A stretch of 38,783 bases of DNA, taken from an uncultured Prevotella sp. Its GTDB lineage: Bacteria; Bacteroidota; Bacteroidia; Bacteroidales; Bacteroidaceae. Every line of letters begins with the position of its first letter. The first letter of the stretch is position 1. The position numbers and the translations under genes were made by a program. This document shows, piece by piece, positions 16,805 to 26,039 of the stretch. The stretch lies in the NCBI GenBank assembly GCA_905236165.1, contig CAJOOC010000011.1, positions 1 to 38,783 on the forward strand, in the 5' to 3' direction. Below the pieces are notes generated by a model. It searched no databases, had not been told where the DNA came from, and was given only the letters and a program-made list of their open reading frames with translations.

Positions 16805-17302
16805 ATGTCATTAATAACGCCCGACTTTGGCCTGTTCTTCTGGATGGCTGTCGTGTTCCTTTGCGTGTTGGCAATATTGTGGAAGTGGGGCTTCCCTGTC
16901 ATTGTCAATATGGTCAACGAGCGCAAGGCATATATCGATGGCTCTCTGCAGAAAGCCCGTGAGGCAACAGAGAAACTGGCCAACATACAAAAGGAAGGCG
17001 AAGCCCTCTTGCAGGAAGCACGTGAGAAGCAGGCCGAACTACTGAAGGAGGCCAAGCAGACTCACGACAGCATCGTGTCCAAGGCCGATGCCGATGCACG
17101 CGAGCAGGCTAACAAACTGCTTGCAGAGGCTAAGGCACAGATAGAGACTGAGAAGTCTGCCGCTATACGTGAGATACGCGCACAGGTGGCGGAGTTGAGC
17201 GTGCAGATAGCCGAAAAGGTGGTTCGCCAGAATCTGAGCAACGACAAATCTCAGATGGAGCTGATTGACAAACTGCTGGATGAAATTTCTGTCGACAAGT
17301 AA
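16805..17302 (+). CDS. atpF: ATP synthase Fo subunit b
   Basis: 165 residues: one N-terminal membrane helix (about 8-30, FGLFFWMAVVFLCVLAILWKW) followed by a long, charged, Ala-rich helix that dimerises as the peripheral stalk. Length and composition are normal. The stop is one base before the atpH start. Confidence 0.96.
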   Translation: MSLITPDFGLFFWMAVVFLCVLAILWKWGFPVIVNMVNERKAYIDGSLQKAREATEKLANIQKEGEALLQEAREKQAELLKEAKQTHDSIVSKADADAREQANKLLAEAKAQIETEKSAAIREIRAQVAELSVQIAEKVVRQNLSNDKSQMELIDKLLDEISVDK

Positions 17303-17303
17303 T

Positions 17304-17840
17304 ATGGACATAGGAGTTATATCAGTAAGATATGCAAGGGCACTCCTCAAGGGGAGCACCGAGCAACACATTGAGGAGCAGGTATACAACGAGATGCAGA
17401 CTCTTGCAGAGAGCTACATCAAGGTGCCTGAGCTGCGCCGCACTGTCGACAATCCCATGATTGCCAAAGAGGTGAAGGCAAAGCTACTCAAGAGTGCTGC
17501 AGGCAGTAGTAGCATTACGTCGATGACAGAGCGTCTCATTGACCTTATCCTAAAGGAGGGCCGTGAGAACATGACACAGTTCATTGCCAATGCCTACGTC
17601 ACTCTTTACCGACAGCAGAAAAACATCACACGCGGGAAACTAATTACTGCCGTGCCCGTCACCGACAGCGTCCAGCAAAAAATGCTCAGCATGGTAAAGG
17701 GACGCACCAACGGACATGTAGAGTTTACCACGGAGACAGATCCTACCATCCTCGGGGGATTTATCCTTGAGTATGACACCTACCGTCTTGACACGTCAGT
17801 AAAGACACAACTCAATAACATACAAAAGAAACTAAGTTAA
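17304..17840 (+). CDS. atpH: ATP synthase F1 subunit delta
   Basis: 178 residues from the ATG at 17304, which directly follows the atpF stop and opens with [18 protein letters not shown], the normal N-terminus of delta/OSCP. A longer in-frame start at 17265 would lie inside atpF and is rejected. The C-terminal region ([19 protein letters not shown]) has the family's GGF motif. The subunit clamps the peripheral stalk to the top of F1. atpA starts four bases later. Confidence 0.95.
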   Translation: MDIGVISVRYARALLKGSTEQHIEEQVYNEMQTLAESYIKVPELRRTVDNPMIAKEVKAKLLKSAAGSSSITSMTERLIDLILKEGRENMTQFIANAYVTLYRQQKNITRGKLITAVPVTDSVQQKMLSMVKGRTNGHVEFTTETDPTILGGFILEYDTYRLDTSVKTQLNNIQKKLS

Positions 17841-17844
17841 CATT

Positions 17845-19428
17845 ATGTCAGACAAAATAAAACCAAGCGAAGTCTCTCAGGTACTGCTTGACCAGCTCAA
17901 GGGCATCACCTCCTCTGCCGACTTTGATGAAGTGGGCACGGTGCTGACTGTCAGCGATGGTGTGGCACGCATCTATGGCCTCCGTAACGCCGAGGCCAAT
18001 GAGCTGCTTGAATTTGAAAACGGTACCGTAGCTATCGTCATGAACCTGGAGGAAGACAATGTGGGTTGTGTCCTTCTCGGTCCTACAGCAGGAATCAAGG
18101 AGGGACAGGTAGTAAAGCGCACCCGACGCATCGCCTCTATTCGTGTCAGCGACAATATGCTCGGTCGTGTCATCAATCCTATCGGACAGGCCATTGACGG
18201 ACAGGGAGATATTGACCTTACAGATGCGTTCGAGATGCCTCTTGACCGTAAAGCCCCGGGTGTGATATATCGCCAGCCAGTGAAAGAACCACTGCAGACT
18301 GGTATCAAGGCTGTTGACTCTATGATTCCAATAGGAAGAGGACAGCGTGAGCTCATCATCGGAGACCGTCAGACAGGAAAGACTGCCATTGCCGTTGATA
18401 CAATCATCAACCAGCGCTCATTCTATGAGGCAGGCAAACCCGTATATTGCATCTATGTGGCAATAGGCCAGAAGGCATCCACGGTGGCTGCACTCGTCTC
18501 CACCCTCAAGGAACGTGGAGCGCTGCCCTATACCATCATCGTAGCAGCAACGGCTGCCGACCCGGCTGCCATGCAGTACTACGCACCATTTGCGGGAGCT
18601 GCGATAGGTGAGTATTTCCGTGACCGCGGTGAGCATGCACTCGTAATATATGATGACCTCTCAAAGCAGGCCGTAGCCTATCGTGAGGTGTCGCTGATTC
18701 TGCGTCGCCCATCAGGACGTGAGGCTTATCCGGGTGACGTCTTCTATCTGCATTCCCGTCTGCTGGAGCGTGCCGCAAAGATTAACGAGCAGCAGGAGGT
18801 GGCTGAGCAGATGAACGACCTTCCAGCATGTCTTAAGGGCAAAGTGAAGGCAGGCGGCTCACTAACGGCCCTGCCAATCATTGAGACTCAGGCAGGTGAC
18901 GTGTCAGCATATATCCCGACCAATGTTATCTCCATCACCGATGGACAGATATACCTTGAGTCAGACCTCTTCAACCAGGGCTTCCGCCCCGCTATCAACG
19001 TCGGTATATCAGTATCGCGTGTAGGTGGCTCGGCTCAGATCAAGTCAATGAAGAAGGTGGCTGGAACGCTCAAGATTGACCAGGCACAGTATCGTGAGCT
19101 GGAGGCATTCTCAAAGTTCTCATCGGATATGGATGCCGTAACGGCAATGACCCTTGACCGCGGACGTAAGAACAACCAGCTCCTGATACAGCCTCAGTAC
19201 AGCCCTATGCCCGTAGGTGAGCAGATTGCCATCCTCTATTGCGGCACGAAGGGTCTGATGGGACCTGTACCTGTGGATAAGGTGCGTGACTGCCAGGATG
19301 CTTTCCTTGACGTAATGCGTGCTCAGCATCAGGATGTCCTTGACTTCCTCGGAGCCGGAAACATTGACGATGCAGCCATGCAGACCATTGCCGAAACAAT
19401 GGCGGGTGTAGCAGGGCAGTATAAATAA
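17845..19428 (+). CDS. atpA: ATP synthase F1 subunit alpha
   Basis: 527 residues. The non-catalytic nucleotide site has Walker [12 protein letters not shown] (about 172-182); [32 protein letters not shown] is the conserved central block, and the SRVGGSAQ segment marks the arginine-finger region. Length is slightly above the 502-513 typical for the family. After it, a 131-base repeat-rich gap separates it from atpG, whereas the other junctions are 1-74 bases. Confidence 0.98.
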   Translation: MSDKIKPSEVSQVLLDQLKGITSSADFDEVGTVLTVSDGVARIYGLRNAEANELLEFENGTVAIVMNLEEDNVGCVLLGPTAGIKEGQVVKRTRRIASIRVSDNMLGRVINPIGQAIDGQGDIDLTDAFEMPLDRKAPGVIYRQPVKEPLQTGIKAVDSMIPIGRGQRELIIGDRQTGKTAIAVDTIINQRSFYEAGKPVYCIYVAIGQKASTVAALVSTLKERGALPYTIIVAATAADPAAMQYYAPFAGAAIGEYFRDRGEHALVIYDDLSKQAVAYREVSLILRRPSGREAYPGDVFYLHSRLLERAAKINEQQEVAEQMNDLPACLKGKVKAGGSLTALPIIETQAGDVSAYIPTNVISITDGQIYLESDLFNQGFRPAINVGISVSRVGGSAQIKSMKKVAGTLKIDQAQYRELEAFSKFSSDMDAVTAMTLDRGRKNNQLLIQPQYSPMPVGEQIAILYCGTKGLMGPVPVDKVRDCQDAFLDVMRAQHQDVLDFLGAGNIDDAAMQTIAETMAGVAGQYK

Positions 19429-19435
19429 GTCAACA

Positions 19436-19475
19436 AATTCACGAATTAACGAATTAATGAATTAGCGAATTAAGG
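19436..19475. repeat. Octamer repeat array in the atpA-atpG gap
   Basis: Five successive 8-base units starting with AATT (variants of AATTAACG), the same type as at 2036-2080. Confidence 0.65.
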
Positions 19476-19529
19476 CTGACGCGGTGTGAGTATGCTGTTG
19501 CGCCGCATCGTGGGCTGCAGTAATCATAA

Positions 19530-19556
19530 TTCTCAATTCTCAATTCTCAATTCGAA
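19530..19556. repeat. Heptamer repeat (TTCTCAA) before atpG
   Basis: Three tandem copies of TTCTCAA plus a partial copy end four bases before the atpG start codon. The array therefore forms the translation initiation region of atpG, and a change in copy number could alter its spacing. Confidence 0.65.
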
Positions 19557-19559
19557 ACA

Positions 19560-20531
19560 ATGTCCAGTCTTAAAGAAATAAAATCGCGCATAGCCTCCGT
19601 ACAGAGCACCCGAAAGATTACGAGTGCGATGAAGATGGTGGCCTCGAGCAAACTTCATCATGCGCAGCAGATGATAGAAAACATGTTGCCCTATGAGAAT
19701 ATGCTTGAGTCGATATTGAAGTCCTTCCTTTCAGCCGACATTGACGCTCAGGGTGTTATCACCCAGCAACGGCAGGTGAAGAAAGTGGCACTTATCGTCT
19801 TTGCCAGCAACACCAGCCTCTGTGGTGGCTTCAACTCAAATATCATCAAGAGCATGCAACAGCTCGTTGAGAAGTATACCCAAGAAGGAATTGAGGTGGA
19901 GATCTATCCCATAGGACGTAAGGTTTATGAGAAAGCCCGTAAGCTGGGATATGCCGTTACTGGCAACTATAATCTGCTCTCCGACAAGCCCAATGTGGCT
20001 GAATGTACTGTTATTGGCGAGGAGGTGCGTGGGAAATTCGTTCGCGGTGAGGTGGACAAGGTAGAACTCATCTATCACCATTTCAAGAGTGCGGGATCTC
20101 AGATTCTGACGGTAAAGACGCTGTGTCCCATAGATATCCGTGAGGCAATGGACTATGACCATACTCGCGACCTGAAGCACCTGTTGGCTACGGAGTCGGC
20201 AACGGAGTATCTGGAGCAGCATGGCGGGCATCAGGCCCTGCAGGGTGAGAGCTCGGATTCGAAAGCACGTCCGCTCAATGACAACTTCATCGTTGAGCCA
20301 GATATGGAGACGGTGCTGAATGCCCTCATTCCCCGCTATGTCAACCTGATGGTGTATACAGCCCTGTTAGACAGTACTGCCTCACAGCATGCTGCCCGCA
20401 TGGTGGCGATGCAGACAGCTACGGATAATGCCGACGAGCTGCTCAAAGACCTCAACCTGCAATACAACAAGGGTCGTCAGCAGGCTATCACCAACGAACT
20501 GCTCGACATCGTTGGAGGCTCGGCAGGATAA
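19560..20531 (+). CDS. atpG: ATP synthase F1 subunit gamma
   Basis: 323 residues, longer than the 287 of E. coli. The two conserved ends that form the rotating coiled coil are present: SLKEIKSRIASVQSTRKITSAMKMVA at the start and the helix ending NKGRQQAITNELLDIVGG. The extra length is a polar insert at about 215-245 (EQHGGHQALQGESSDSK region) in the middle domain. It ends the operon and is followed by a terminator. Confidence 0.97.
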   Translation: MSSLKEIKSRIASVQSTRKITSAMKMVASSKLHHAQQMIENMLPYENMLESILKSFLSADIDAQGVITQQRQVKKVALIVFASNTSLCGGFNSNIIKSMQQLVEKYTQEGIEVEIYPIGRKVYEKARKLGYAVTGNYNLLSDKPNVAECTVIGEEVRGKFVRGEVDKVELIYHHFKSAGSQILTVKTLCPIDIREAMDYDHTRDLKHLLATESATEYLEQHGGHQALQGESSDSKARPLNDNFIVEPDMETVLNALIPRYVNLMVYTALLDSTASQHAARMVAMQTATDNADELLKDLNLQYNKGRQQAITNELLDIVGGSAG

Positions 20532-20561
20532 AGCGACTGCATCTTCTATACGCATACTTAC

Positions 20562-20596
20562 AAAAATCCCTGACATTCTTCATGCCAGGGATTTTT
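20562..20596. terminator. Bidirectional terminator between atpG and the sirtuin gene
   Basis: An 11-bp stem (20562-20572 with 20586-20596), AAAAATCCCTG pairing with CAGGGATTTTT. A and T tracts on both sides let it serve both converging operons. Confidence 0.8.
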
Positions 20597-20671
20597 ATGT
20601 GCCGACAAGATTTGTGATTCCATTATTGCAGGACGTATTTGAGGTCCAGTTTCTTATATTTCCTGTACAAA

Positions 20672-21379
20672 TTATTTTGAGTGCAGAATGTCGATGAGTT
20701 TCTTTACCCCCTCAGATGCTCCGCATTGCAGTTGTGTCACGTTGTGCTTGGCTGCTACGGGCTTTGGATCTATGAGATAAACGGGCACTTGCGGGTTGAC
20801 ATACTGTACGAGCCCTGCTGCTGGATACACATTGAGTGATGTGCCAATGATGACGAAGATGTCTGCCTGCTGTGCCTGTTGCACGGCATCATACATATTC
20901 GGCACGCCTTCCCCAAAGAAAACGATGTATGGCCGCAACAGGGAACCGTCTGCGGCTTTGGTGTCGTGGGGCACTTCCAGGCCGCTCTCCCCGAAGCCTT
21001 CGTGGGGTAGGGCGATATGGTATTGTGGGTTGTCTACGTCACGTGAAGAGCACATCTTCATCATCTCGCCGTGAAGATGAATGACGTTGGTTGAGCCTGC
21101 TGCTTCATGGAGCGCATCGACGTTTTGGGTCACTATGACAACCTCGTGCTCCTTCTCCAGTTGGGCAAGCAGCTTGTGTCCCTCGCAAGGCTGTACGTCT
21201 TTGTACTTCACGCGGAGCATGTTATAGAAGTCGTTGACATAGTTGGGGTCTGCTTCCCAACCCTCGTGTGTGGCAACACGCTCTACGGGATAGTTGTCCC
21301 ATAGTCCGCCAGCATCCCTGAAGGTGCTCAGTCCGCTCTCTACAGACATTCCGGCACCGGTAAGAACTACAATTTTCAT
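20672..21379 (-). CDS. Sir2 family NAD-dependent deacylase
   Basis: 235 residues. Sirtuin landmarks are clear: GAGMSVESGLSTFRDAGGLW (8-27), TQNVD (84-88) and catalytic His103 in HLHGE. The usual four zinc-binding cysteines are missing: only Cys65, Cys110 and one near residue 223 occur, with no CxxC pair. The Tyr/Arg pair that marks desuccinylase-type sirtuins is shifted (Tyr52, then Leu55 and Arg56), so acyl preference is uncertain. It removes acyl groups from lysines using NAD. It is the last gene of the OMP-lptC-CNNM operon; its start is one base after the preceding stop. Confidence 0.9.
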   Translation of the reverse strand: MKIVVLTGAGMSVESGLSTFRDAGGLWDNYPVERVATHEGWEADPNYVNDFYNMLRVKYKDVQPCEGHKLLAQLEKEHEVVIVTQNVDALHEAAGSTNVIHLHGEMMKMCSSRDVDNPQYHIALPHEGFGESGLEVPHDTKAADGSLLRPYIVFFGEGVPNMYDAVQQAQQADIFVIIGTSLNVYPAAGLVQYVNPQVPVYLIDPKPVAAKHNVTQLQCGASEGVKKLIDILHSK

Positions 21380-21380
21380 G

Positions 21381-22676
21381 TTATTGCTCTATCTTGTTAA
21401 GTTTGACGAGTTCTATCTTGGTCTTGGTATTCTTAAGTATCTTTACCTTCCAATTGTCGAATGTTATGACCTCGTTGAGCTTCGGGAAGTTCTGGTAGCG
21501 TGTGAGTATTAGGCCTCCCACGGTTTTGTATGCATCACTCTCAGGCAGGTCTATTCCTAAGGTCTCGTTGACGCGCTCTATCTCCAGACGTGCCGAAACG
21601 AGGTAGCCCCCATCGCTGGTCTGGCGGCATTCGTATTTTACTACGTCATGCTCGTCCTCTATCTCACCGATGATTTCCTCTACGATGTCTTCCAATGCCA
21701 CGATGCCGCTGGTTCCCCCGAATTCATCAACGACGGCTGCCAGGCTCACTTTCTGTGACAGCAGCGTATGGAGCAGCTTCTGGGCGGCCATTGTCTCAGG
21801 CACAAAGGGCATTTGGTGAATGTGAGACTGCCATTCCTTGTTGATGCGGAAGAGTTCCTGAGAATGGATATATCCTATGATATGGTCTATGTCTTCTTCA
21901 TAGACGATGATTTTCGAACGCCCGCTCTCTATGAAGTGTTGCTTGAGTTCTTCAAGACTGTCGTTCTTCTCTACGGCATTGATTTCCGTTCGTGGTATCA
22001 TGCAGTCGCGCACCTTGGTGTCGGAGAGGTCAAGGGCGTTTTGGAATATCTTCACTTCAACCCCCTCTCCGTTTCTTCCAGAGGGTGATGGAGTGGCGAC
22101 GCTGTCGTTACCACCCCCGCTGTCAATGCTCTGCTGCACAAGATATTCAAGGTCTTCCTTTGAATATTCATCGCGCTCCTTGCCGCTCTTTACTGAGACA
22201 CCGGCCAGTCGTAGCAGGCCCTTTGAAATCATCGCACAAAACTGAGAGAGCGGATAAAGTATGACATAGCACAACCAGGCTGGTATGGCCAGGATGTCAA
22301 GGAGTTTGTTGGCGTTGTTCTTGAATATTATTTTCGGCAGGAATTCGCCTGTAAAGAGTACTATGACGGTGGAGAGGATTGTGTCGGCAATGACCCTCGT
22401 TGACTCTGGATAGTTGCTGAATATGGTGCTGTCGAAGAGTTGAGCAAAGAGTATTCCGTAGATGACAAGTGCAATGTTGTTGCCCACCAGCATTGTACTG
22501 ACGAACGTGTTGGGATGACGATAGAAAAAGGATACTATACGTCGGCTGATGTTTGTTGCGTCGGCATTCACTTCTGCCAGCATTCTGTTGCTGGACACGT
22601 AAGCTATTTCCATGCCTGAGAAGAAGGCGGAGAAGAGTAGCGCTATAAGTATGCCGAGTAGTTCGTTATTGAACAT
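21381..22676 (-). CDS. CNNM/CorC-type membrane protein with CBS pair (GldE/hemolysin-like)
   Basis: 431 residues. An N-terminal DUF21/CNNM membrane domain (about 1-160; [16 protein letters not shown] is the family signature) is followed by a CBS pair (about 215-340, starting [14 protein letters not shown]) and a CorC/HlyC domain at the C-terminus. Related proteins act in Mg2+ or Co2+ efflux, or in Bacteroidota as GldE; the role here is unproven. Between the membrane and CBS domains is a low-complexity linker (about 185-206, [17 protein letters not shown]) encoded by a palindromic repeat (22061-22131) that looks inserted in frame. The gene overlaps lptC by 11 bases. Confidence 0.88.
   Translation of the reverse strand: MFNNELLGILIALLFSAFFSGMEIAYVSSNRMLAEVNADATNISRRIVSFFYRHPNTFVSTMLVGNNIALVIYGILFAQLFDSTIFSNYPESTRVIADTILSTVIVLFTGEFLPKIIFKNNANKLLDILAIPAWLCYVILYPLSQFCAMISKGLLRLAGVSVKSGKERDEYSKEDLEYLVQQSIDSGGGNDSVATPSPSGRNGEGVEVKIFQNALDLSDTKVRDCMIPRTEINAVEKNDSLEELKQHFIESGRSKIIVYEEDIDHIIGYIHSQELFRINKEWQSHIHQMPFVPETMAAQKLLHTLLSQKVSLAAVVDEFGGTSGIVALEDIVEEIIGEIEDEHDVVKYECRQTSDGGYLVSARLEIERVNETLGIDLPESDAYKTVGGLILTRYQNFPKLNEVITFDNWKVKILKNTKTKIELVKLNKIEQ
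22061..22100. repeat. Palindromic repeat inserted in frame in the CNNM gene
   Basis: CCCTCT and AGAGGG arms enclose an 11-base spacer within a C/G-rich low-complexity stretch. It encodes the Pro-Ser-Gly-rich linker of the CNNM protein and differs in composition from the flanking coding sequence. Confidence 0.45.
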
Positions 22677-23328
22677 TTCTTCTTATCTGCGGTTGGGCCG
22701 GAGCGCGTTTTGGAGTACTGTCAGCGGCGCCGTTGGTGTTTTGATTATTGTTTTTGTCTTTCTTGTCGGCATCCTCCTGTTGGAAGGACCCCTTGGCGGT
22801 GGTCACTGAGTAGTGACGCATGTGCTCATCGCTAGTGAAACGGGTTCCCTGCAGTTCGCGTTCAGGAGTCACGACGCGTGAGAACTTGTTGGAGTAGAGC
22901 TCATGGCGCTCCTGATCCCAATATAGTTCCTCACTGTTGAAGCGCAGACCATCCACGGTCTTCACTCTGACGTTGCCGATAAGATGCCACAGTTTCTTTG
23001 TGGTGTAGTAATATGCTGTGTCGGATTGCACATAGGCCTCGGGATGGAATGTCTCGTCGAACTGCTCCATGAAAATTCCCCTGGGGAATATCCATTTTGG
23101 CGGATTGACCGCTTCATTAACCATCCAGCGTTCTGCTATCATTCTGTATTTTATGACACCGGAGTCGCTGATTAGCGTGTTTACTCCGTATGACCTCATC
23201 ATGGGCAGTGAGTCACGCGGATTCACAGCAGGTGCTGTGTGCTCCTTCTGCTCTGAGCACGCGGTGATGCAGAGCAGTAGTAGTGCCGCTATGGGTATGC
23301 CTATGATATAGAGGTGCCAACGGTGCAT
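22666..23328 (-). CDS. lptC: LPS export protein LptC-like lipoprotein
   Basis: 220 residues. The N-terminus is hydrophobic and ends in a lipobox-like LLCITAC, so it is either a lipoprotein or anchored by one helix. The beta-rich part (about 45-185) has the OstA/LptC pattern, including YYYTTKKLWHLIGNVRVKTVDGLRFNSEELYWDQ. In the Lpt machine LptC hands LPS from the LptBFG transporter to LptA in the periplasm. The last 35 residues are low complexity (Asn, Asp, Lys, Pro). It starts two bases after the outer-membrane protein gene and overlaps the CNNM gene. Confidence 0.85.
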   Translation of the reverse strand: MHRWHLYIIGIPIAALLLLCITACSEQKEHTAPAVNPRDSLPMMRSYGVNTLISDSGVIKYRMIAERWMVNEAVNPPKWIFPRGIFMEQFDETFHPEAYVQSDTAYYYTTKKLWHLIGNVRVKTVDGLRFNSEELYWDQERHELYSNKFSRVVTPERELQGTRFTSDEHMRHYSVTTAKGSFQQEDADKKDKNNNQNTNGAADSTPKRAPAQPQIRRNVQ

Positions 23329-23330
23329 GA

Positions 23331-24644
23331 TTATTCAAATTTCCATTTTGCGAACCAACGCTCGTTGAATGTTATTCCGAGATTAATCATAAAGCAATTC
23401 TCCTTGAGCATTGCCGAGGTTGATGCTGTTTTGTTTATCCATCTGACTCCGATATTGAGTGTGGAGCGGTTGTTATACATGTTGGTGATGGGCAATCCTA
23501 CGCCTGCGCTGACAGATATCTCACGCGGACCGTTGAGGTTGTTCACCTTTACGTATGGTGTGGCATACGACATACCGAAGCGATACATTATCCTGTCGGT
23601 ATAGTCATGTCCCTGAGCGTTCCGGCAGTACTGTGCTCCCACGTTCACTTTGTGACGGTCAGTCAGGTCATCTGTCGACTCCGCCTTTGCACCTTTGCTG
23701 TCAACATAGTTCCTAACATTTACTGCTGAGCCGCGGAAATAAGTATAGTCCAGTCCTACAAGCAGCCTGTTATTACGCTTGTATGATATGCCCGCTCCGA
23801 ACGTGAGCGGTATGTTGTAAGCGTCTTTGGCGGTATATGTGGTGGTGTCTACCACACCGTCCTGGGCGTTGGCGGTGATGACGAAACAATATGGGTCTTC
23901 TGATAGCTTGCTGCCCGGACTAAGCGTCACACCCAGTGTGACATTGTCCTTTTTCGAGAGGTTGAGGCTGTAGGAGGCACCCAGGTCAACGGTGATTTTC
24001 TTGGTCTCTATGAAATAGTATTTCATGAACGACTTCACGTAGCCATCAGAGAATGTGGATGTCACGAAGTTATCGATGTTGCCCCACAAGTAATTGATGT
24101 TGGCACCGACAGAGAAATTGCGGAAAGGTTGCACGCCAATACCGATAAATGCTTTGTGTAGGCCTCCGCTACCGGTGTAGGTGTTTGTCTGAGTCACCGC
24201 CGTTGATGTCGTTGAGGGTATTTCATAGTTACTCAGCGTAGAGGTCTGCTTAAAATCATACCCCACGTTGGTGTAGGGTACTACGCCGAATGCCATACCC
24301 ACATTCTTCCATGCCCTGAAGGCTCCGACAGCATATTCGAAGTCGGCATTATTGGCATTCTTGCTCTTGCCGTCCTCCTTGAAGTGGGTCTTCTGCATCG
24401 ACATGCCGACGTCGAAGATGAAGGTAAGCGAGTCGAGGGAGGAATAGGAGGCTGGGTTCAGCGTGTTCACCTGATTATGTTCGCGAAAGGCGATGCCCAC
24501 TCCGTTCATGCCGCGCGATGCACCCTGGGAGGGATCTGCGAAGACGCCTAAACCATACTGTGAATAGGGAGAATTCGTTCCGCTCTGTGCTGCAATAGTT
24601 GTAAAAACAAGCAGCATGGCGAACGAAATAAACAATTTTTTCAT
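23331..24644 (-). CDS. Outer-membrane beta-barrel protein (FadL/OmpP1-like)
   Basis: 437 residues with a signal peptide (MKKLFISFAMLLVFTTIAAQ, cleavage near 20) followed by SPYSQYGLG and many alternating aromatic-polar strands, ending in the barrel-like WFAKWKFE. The pattern of turns and Gly-rich strands resembles the OmpP1/FadL hydrophobic-compound transporter family, but the match is general. It heads the operon OMP-lptC-CNNM-sir2. Its upstream region holds TAATTTTG on the minus strand at 24676-24683. The cargo is unknown. Confidence 0.75.
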   Translation of the reverse strand: MKKLFISFAMLLVFTTIAAQSGTNSPYSQYGLGVFADPSQGASRGMNGVGIAFREHNQVNTLNPASYSSLDSLTFIFDVGMSMQKTHFKEDGKSKNANNADFEYAVGAFRAWKNVGMAFGVVPYTNVGYDFKQTSTLSNYEIPSTTSTAVTQTNTYTGSGGLHKAFIGIGVQPFRNFSVGANINYLWGNIDNFVTSTFSDGYVKSFMKYYFIETKKITVDLGASYSLNLSKKDNVTLGVTLSPGSKLSEDPYCFVITANAQDGVVDTTTYTAKDAYNIPLTFGAGISYKRNNRLLVGLDYTYFRGSAVNVRNYVDSKGAKAESTDDLTDRHKVNVGAQYCRNAQGHDYTDRIMYRFGMSYATPYVKVNNLNGPREISVSAGVGLPITNMYNNRSTLNIGVRWINKTASTSAMLKENCFMINLGITFNERWFAKWKFE

Positions 24645-24675
24645 TATTCTTGAGACACTTTTTTGCTATTTGGTG

Positions 24676-24683
24676 CAAAATTA
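24676..24683 (-). promoter_or_regulatory. Promoter box of the OMP-lptC operon
   Basis: TAATTTTG on the minus strand fits the -7 consensus; no clear -33 element is seen. The start near 24669 would give a leader of about 25 bases. It lies about 50 bases from the divergent box for the DUF4105 gene. Confidence 0.45.
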
Positions 24684-24728
24684 TTCAAAAAATATGAAAT
24701 AAACGAACGTTTTCTCAGAAATATAAGT

Positions 24729-24736
24729 TATTTTTG
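24729..24736 (+). promoter_or_regulatory. Promoter box of the DUF4105 gene
   Basis: TATTTTTG fits the -7 consensus; no -33 TTTG is seen. The expected start falls at about 24741-24743, on the GTG start codon itself, so this transcript may be leaderless. Confidence 0.45.
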
Positions 24737-24740
24737 CATC

Positions 24741-26000
24741 GTGAAACGAAATATTTGGCTTTTTAAGAGATTTTTAATATGTGTGTCGGTGCTTCTGGCA
24801 GACATATCATCGGCATATGGAACAGAAAATGCCGACAGCTATAGTAGTTCCCTTGACAATATAGAGGTGTCGCTGCTTACGTGCCAGCCCCACGATGAGG
24901 TGTATAGTCTTTATGGTCATACGGCCATTAGGGTAAAGAACAACAATACCGGAGCCGACTGGGCCGTGAACTATGGCGTGTTTGACTTCAACACGGACTA
25001 TTTCGTGGTGAAGTTCGTCTTCGGCATCACCGATTATATGATGGGAATCTTCCCCTTTGATGACTTTCTGAGGGAATACAGGTTCTTCGGCAGCGGGGTC
25101 TTTCAGCAGCGTATCAATCTCTCGCCTTCCGAGAAAGAAACATTCATGACGGCCTTGGCAGAGAATGCAAGGCCGGAGAATCTGGTGTATCGCTACAACT
25201 ATTATTATAATAATTGTACGACACGCGCGAGGGACATCATCTATGGAGCACTTGAGGGCGTCGTGTCCAAGCCTGAGGAGTGCGGCCTCACCTTCCGAGA
25301 GCTCATCCATTCAAAAAATGAGGACCATCGCTGGGCCAGAGTGGGTAATGACATGTTGCTTGGTGTGGGGTCAGACAAGATGGCATCTCCTGAGGAGGCG
25401 GAATTCCTGCCTGAATACCTTATGAAGGATTTTGAGACGGCCCGTGTCGTATATGCCGATGGTACTCAGAAAGCATTGGTAGATTCAGCGTTCTGGGTTC
25501 TCATGCCGGGTGAGCCCTGGCATCCCGCAGGTGGGGTGGATATGCCCCTGACACCCTCGCAATGCGCATGGATAGTTCTGGCAGTCATTTTGACATACAC
25601 ACTCTTCTCCCTTCCCCTCATGCTGCAGGGTAGTGAGCGATTCCTGAAGACGGTGCGCATCATCGACTATGCCATATGCTGCCTGTATGCCCTTGCCGGA
25701 CTTATACTCTTTGCGATGCTCTTCTCTCAGCATCCCACGGTAAGGGTTAATCTTCAGATACTTATGTTCTGTCCGCTATGGTTCTTCACGGCATGGCCCA
25801 CAGCCCGCAGCAGCAAGGGATGGATAGTCATGGCGGTGGCGCTGGCAGCCTTCTTCTTGGGCAATTTTGTGCAGTCTTATGCAGAAGGGGCAAATGTCTT
25901 GGCATTGGCTTTGTCACTTATTATTGCAAAAAATATCGTGCAGAAGTTTGCTCAATCCAAAAAAAAACAGTACTTTTGCAGAGTTTTTACGAGTAAATAG
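24741..26000 (+). CDS. DUF4105 membrane protein, possible lipoprotein N-acyltransferase (Lnb-like)
   Basis: The open frame reaches back to 24663, but the GTG at 24741 gives a proper signal peptide (KRNIWLFKRFLICVSVLLA) and fits the promoter box; from there it is 419 residues. A periplasmic DUF4105 domain (about 35-270) has the Cys-His pattern of permuted NlpC/P60-like enzymes: His60 in LYGHTAIRV and Cys159 in YYNNCTTRARD. Four or five hydrophobic helices follow (about 285-410). From memory, a DUF4105 protein was identified as the lipoprotein N-acyltransferase of Bacteroides (Lnb); that link should be treated as recall, not proof. It neighbours OMP/LptC genes and secA. The secA promoter lies in its last codons. 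Confidence 0.8.
   Translation: MKRNIWLFKRFLICVSVLLADISSAYGTENADSYSSSLDNIEVSLLTCQPHDEVYSLYGHTAIRVKNNNTGADWAVNYGVFDFNTDYFVVKFVFGITDYMMGIFPFDDFLREYRFFGSGVFQQRINLSPSEKETFMTALAENARPENLVYRYNYYYNNCTTRARDIIYGALEGVVSKPEECGLTFRELIHSKNEDHRWARVGNDMLLGVGSDKMASPEEAEFLPEYLMKDFETARVVYADGTQKALVDSAFWVLMPGEPWHPAGGVDMPLTPSQCAWIVLAVILTYTLFSLPLMLQGSERFLKTVRIIDYAICCLYALAGLILFAMLFSQHPTVRVNLQILMFCPLWFFTAWPTARSSKGWIVMAVALAAFFLGNFVQSYAEGANVLALALSLIIAKNIVQKFAQSKKKQYFCRVFTSK
25947..25978 (+). promoter_or_regulatory. Promoter of secA
   Basis: TTTG (25947-25950), 20 bases, TACTTTTG (25971-25978): full consensus, located inside the end of the DUF4105 gene. The expected start near 25984 gives a leader of about 55 bases. Confidence 0.8.
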
Positions 26001-26039
26001 GTATAACTACAACAAATCAGTAACCAACAACCATTCATT

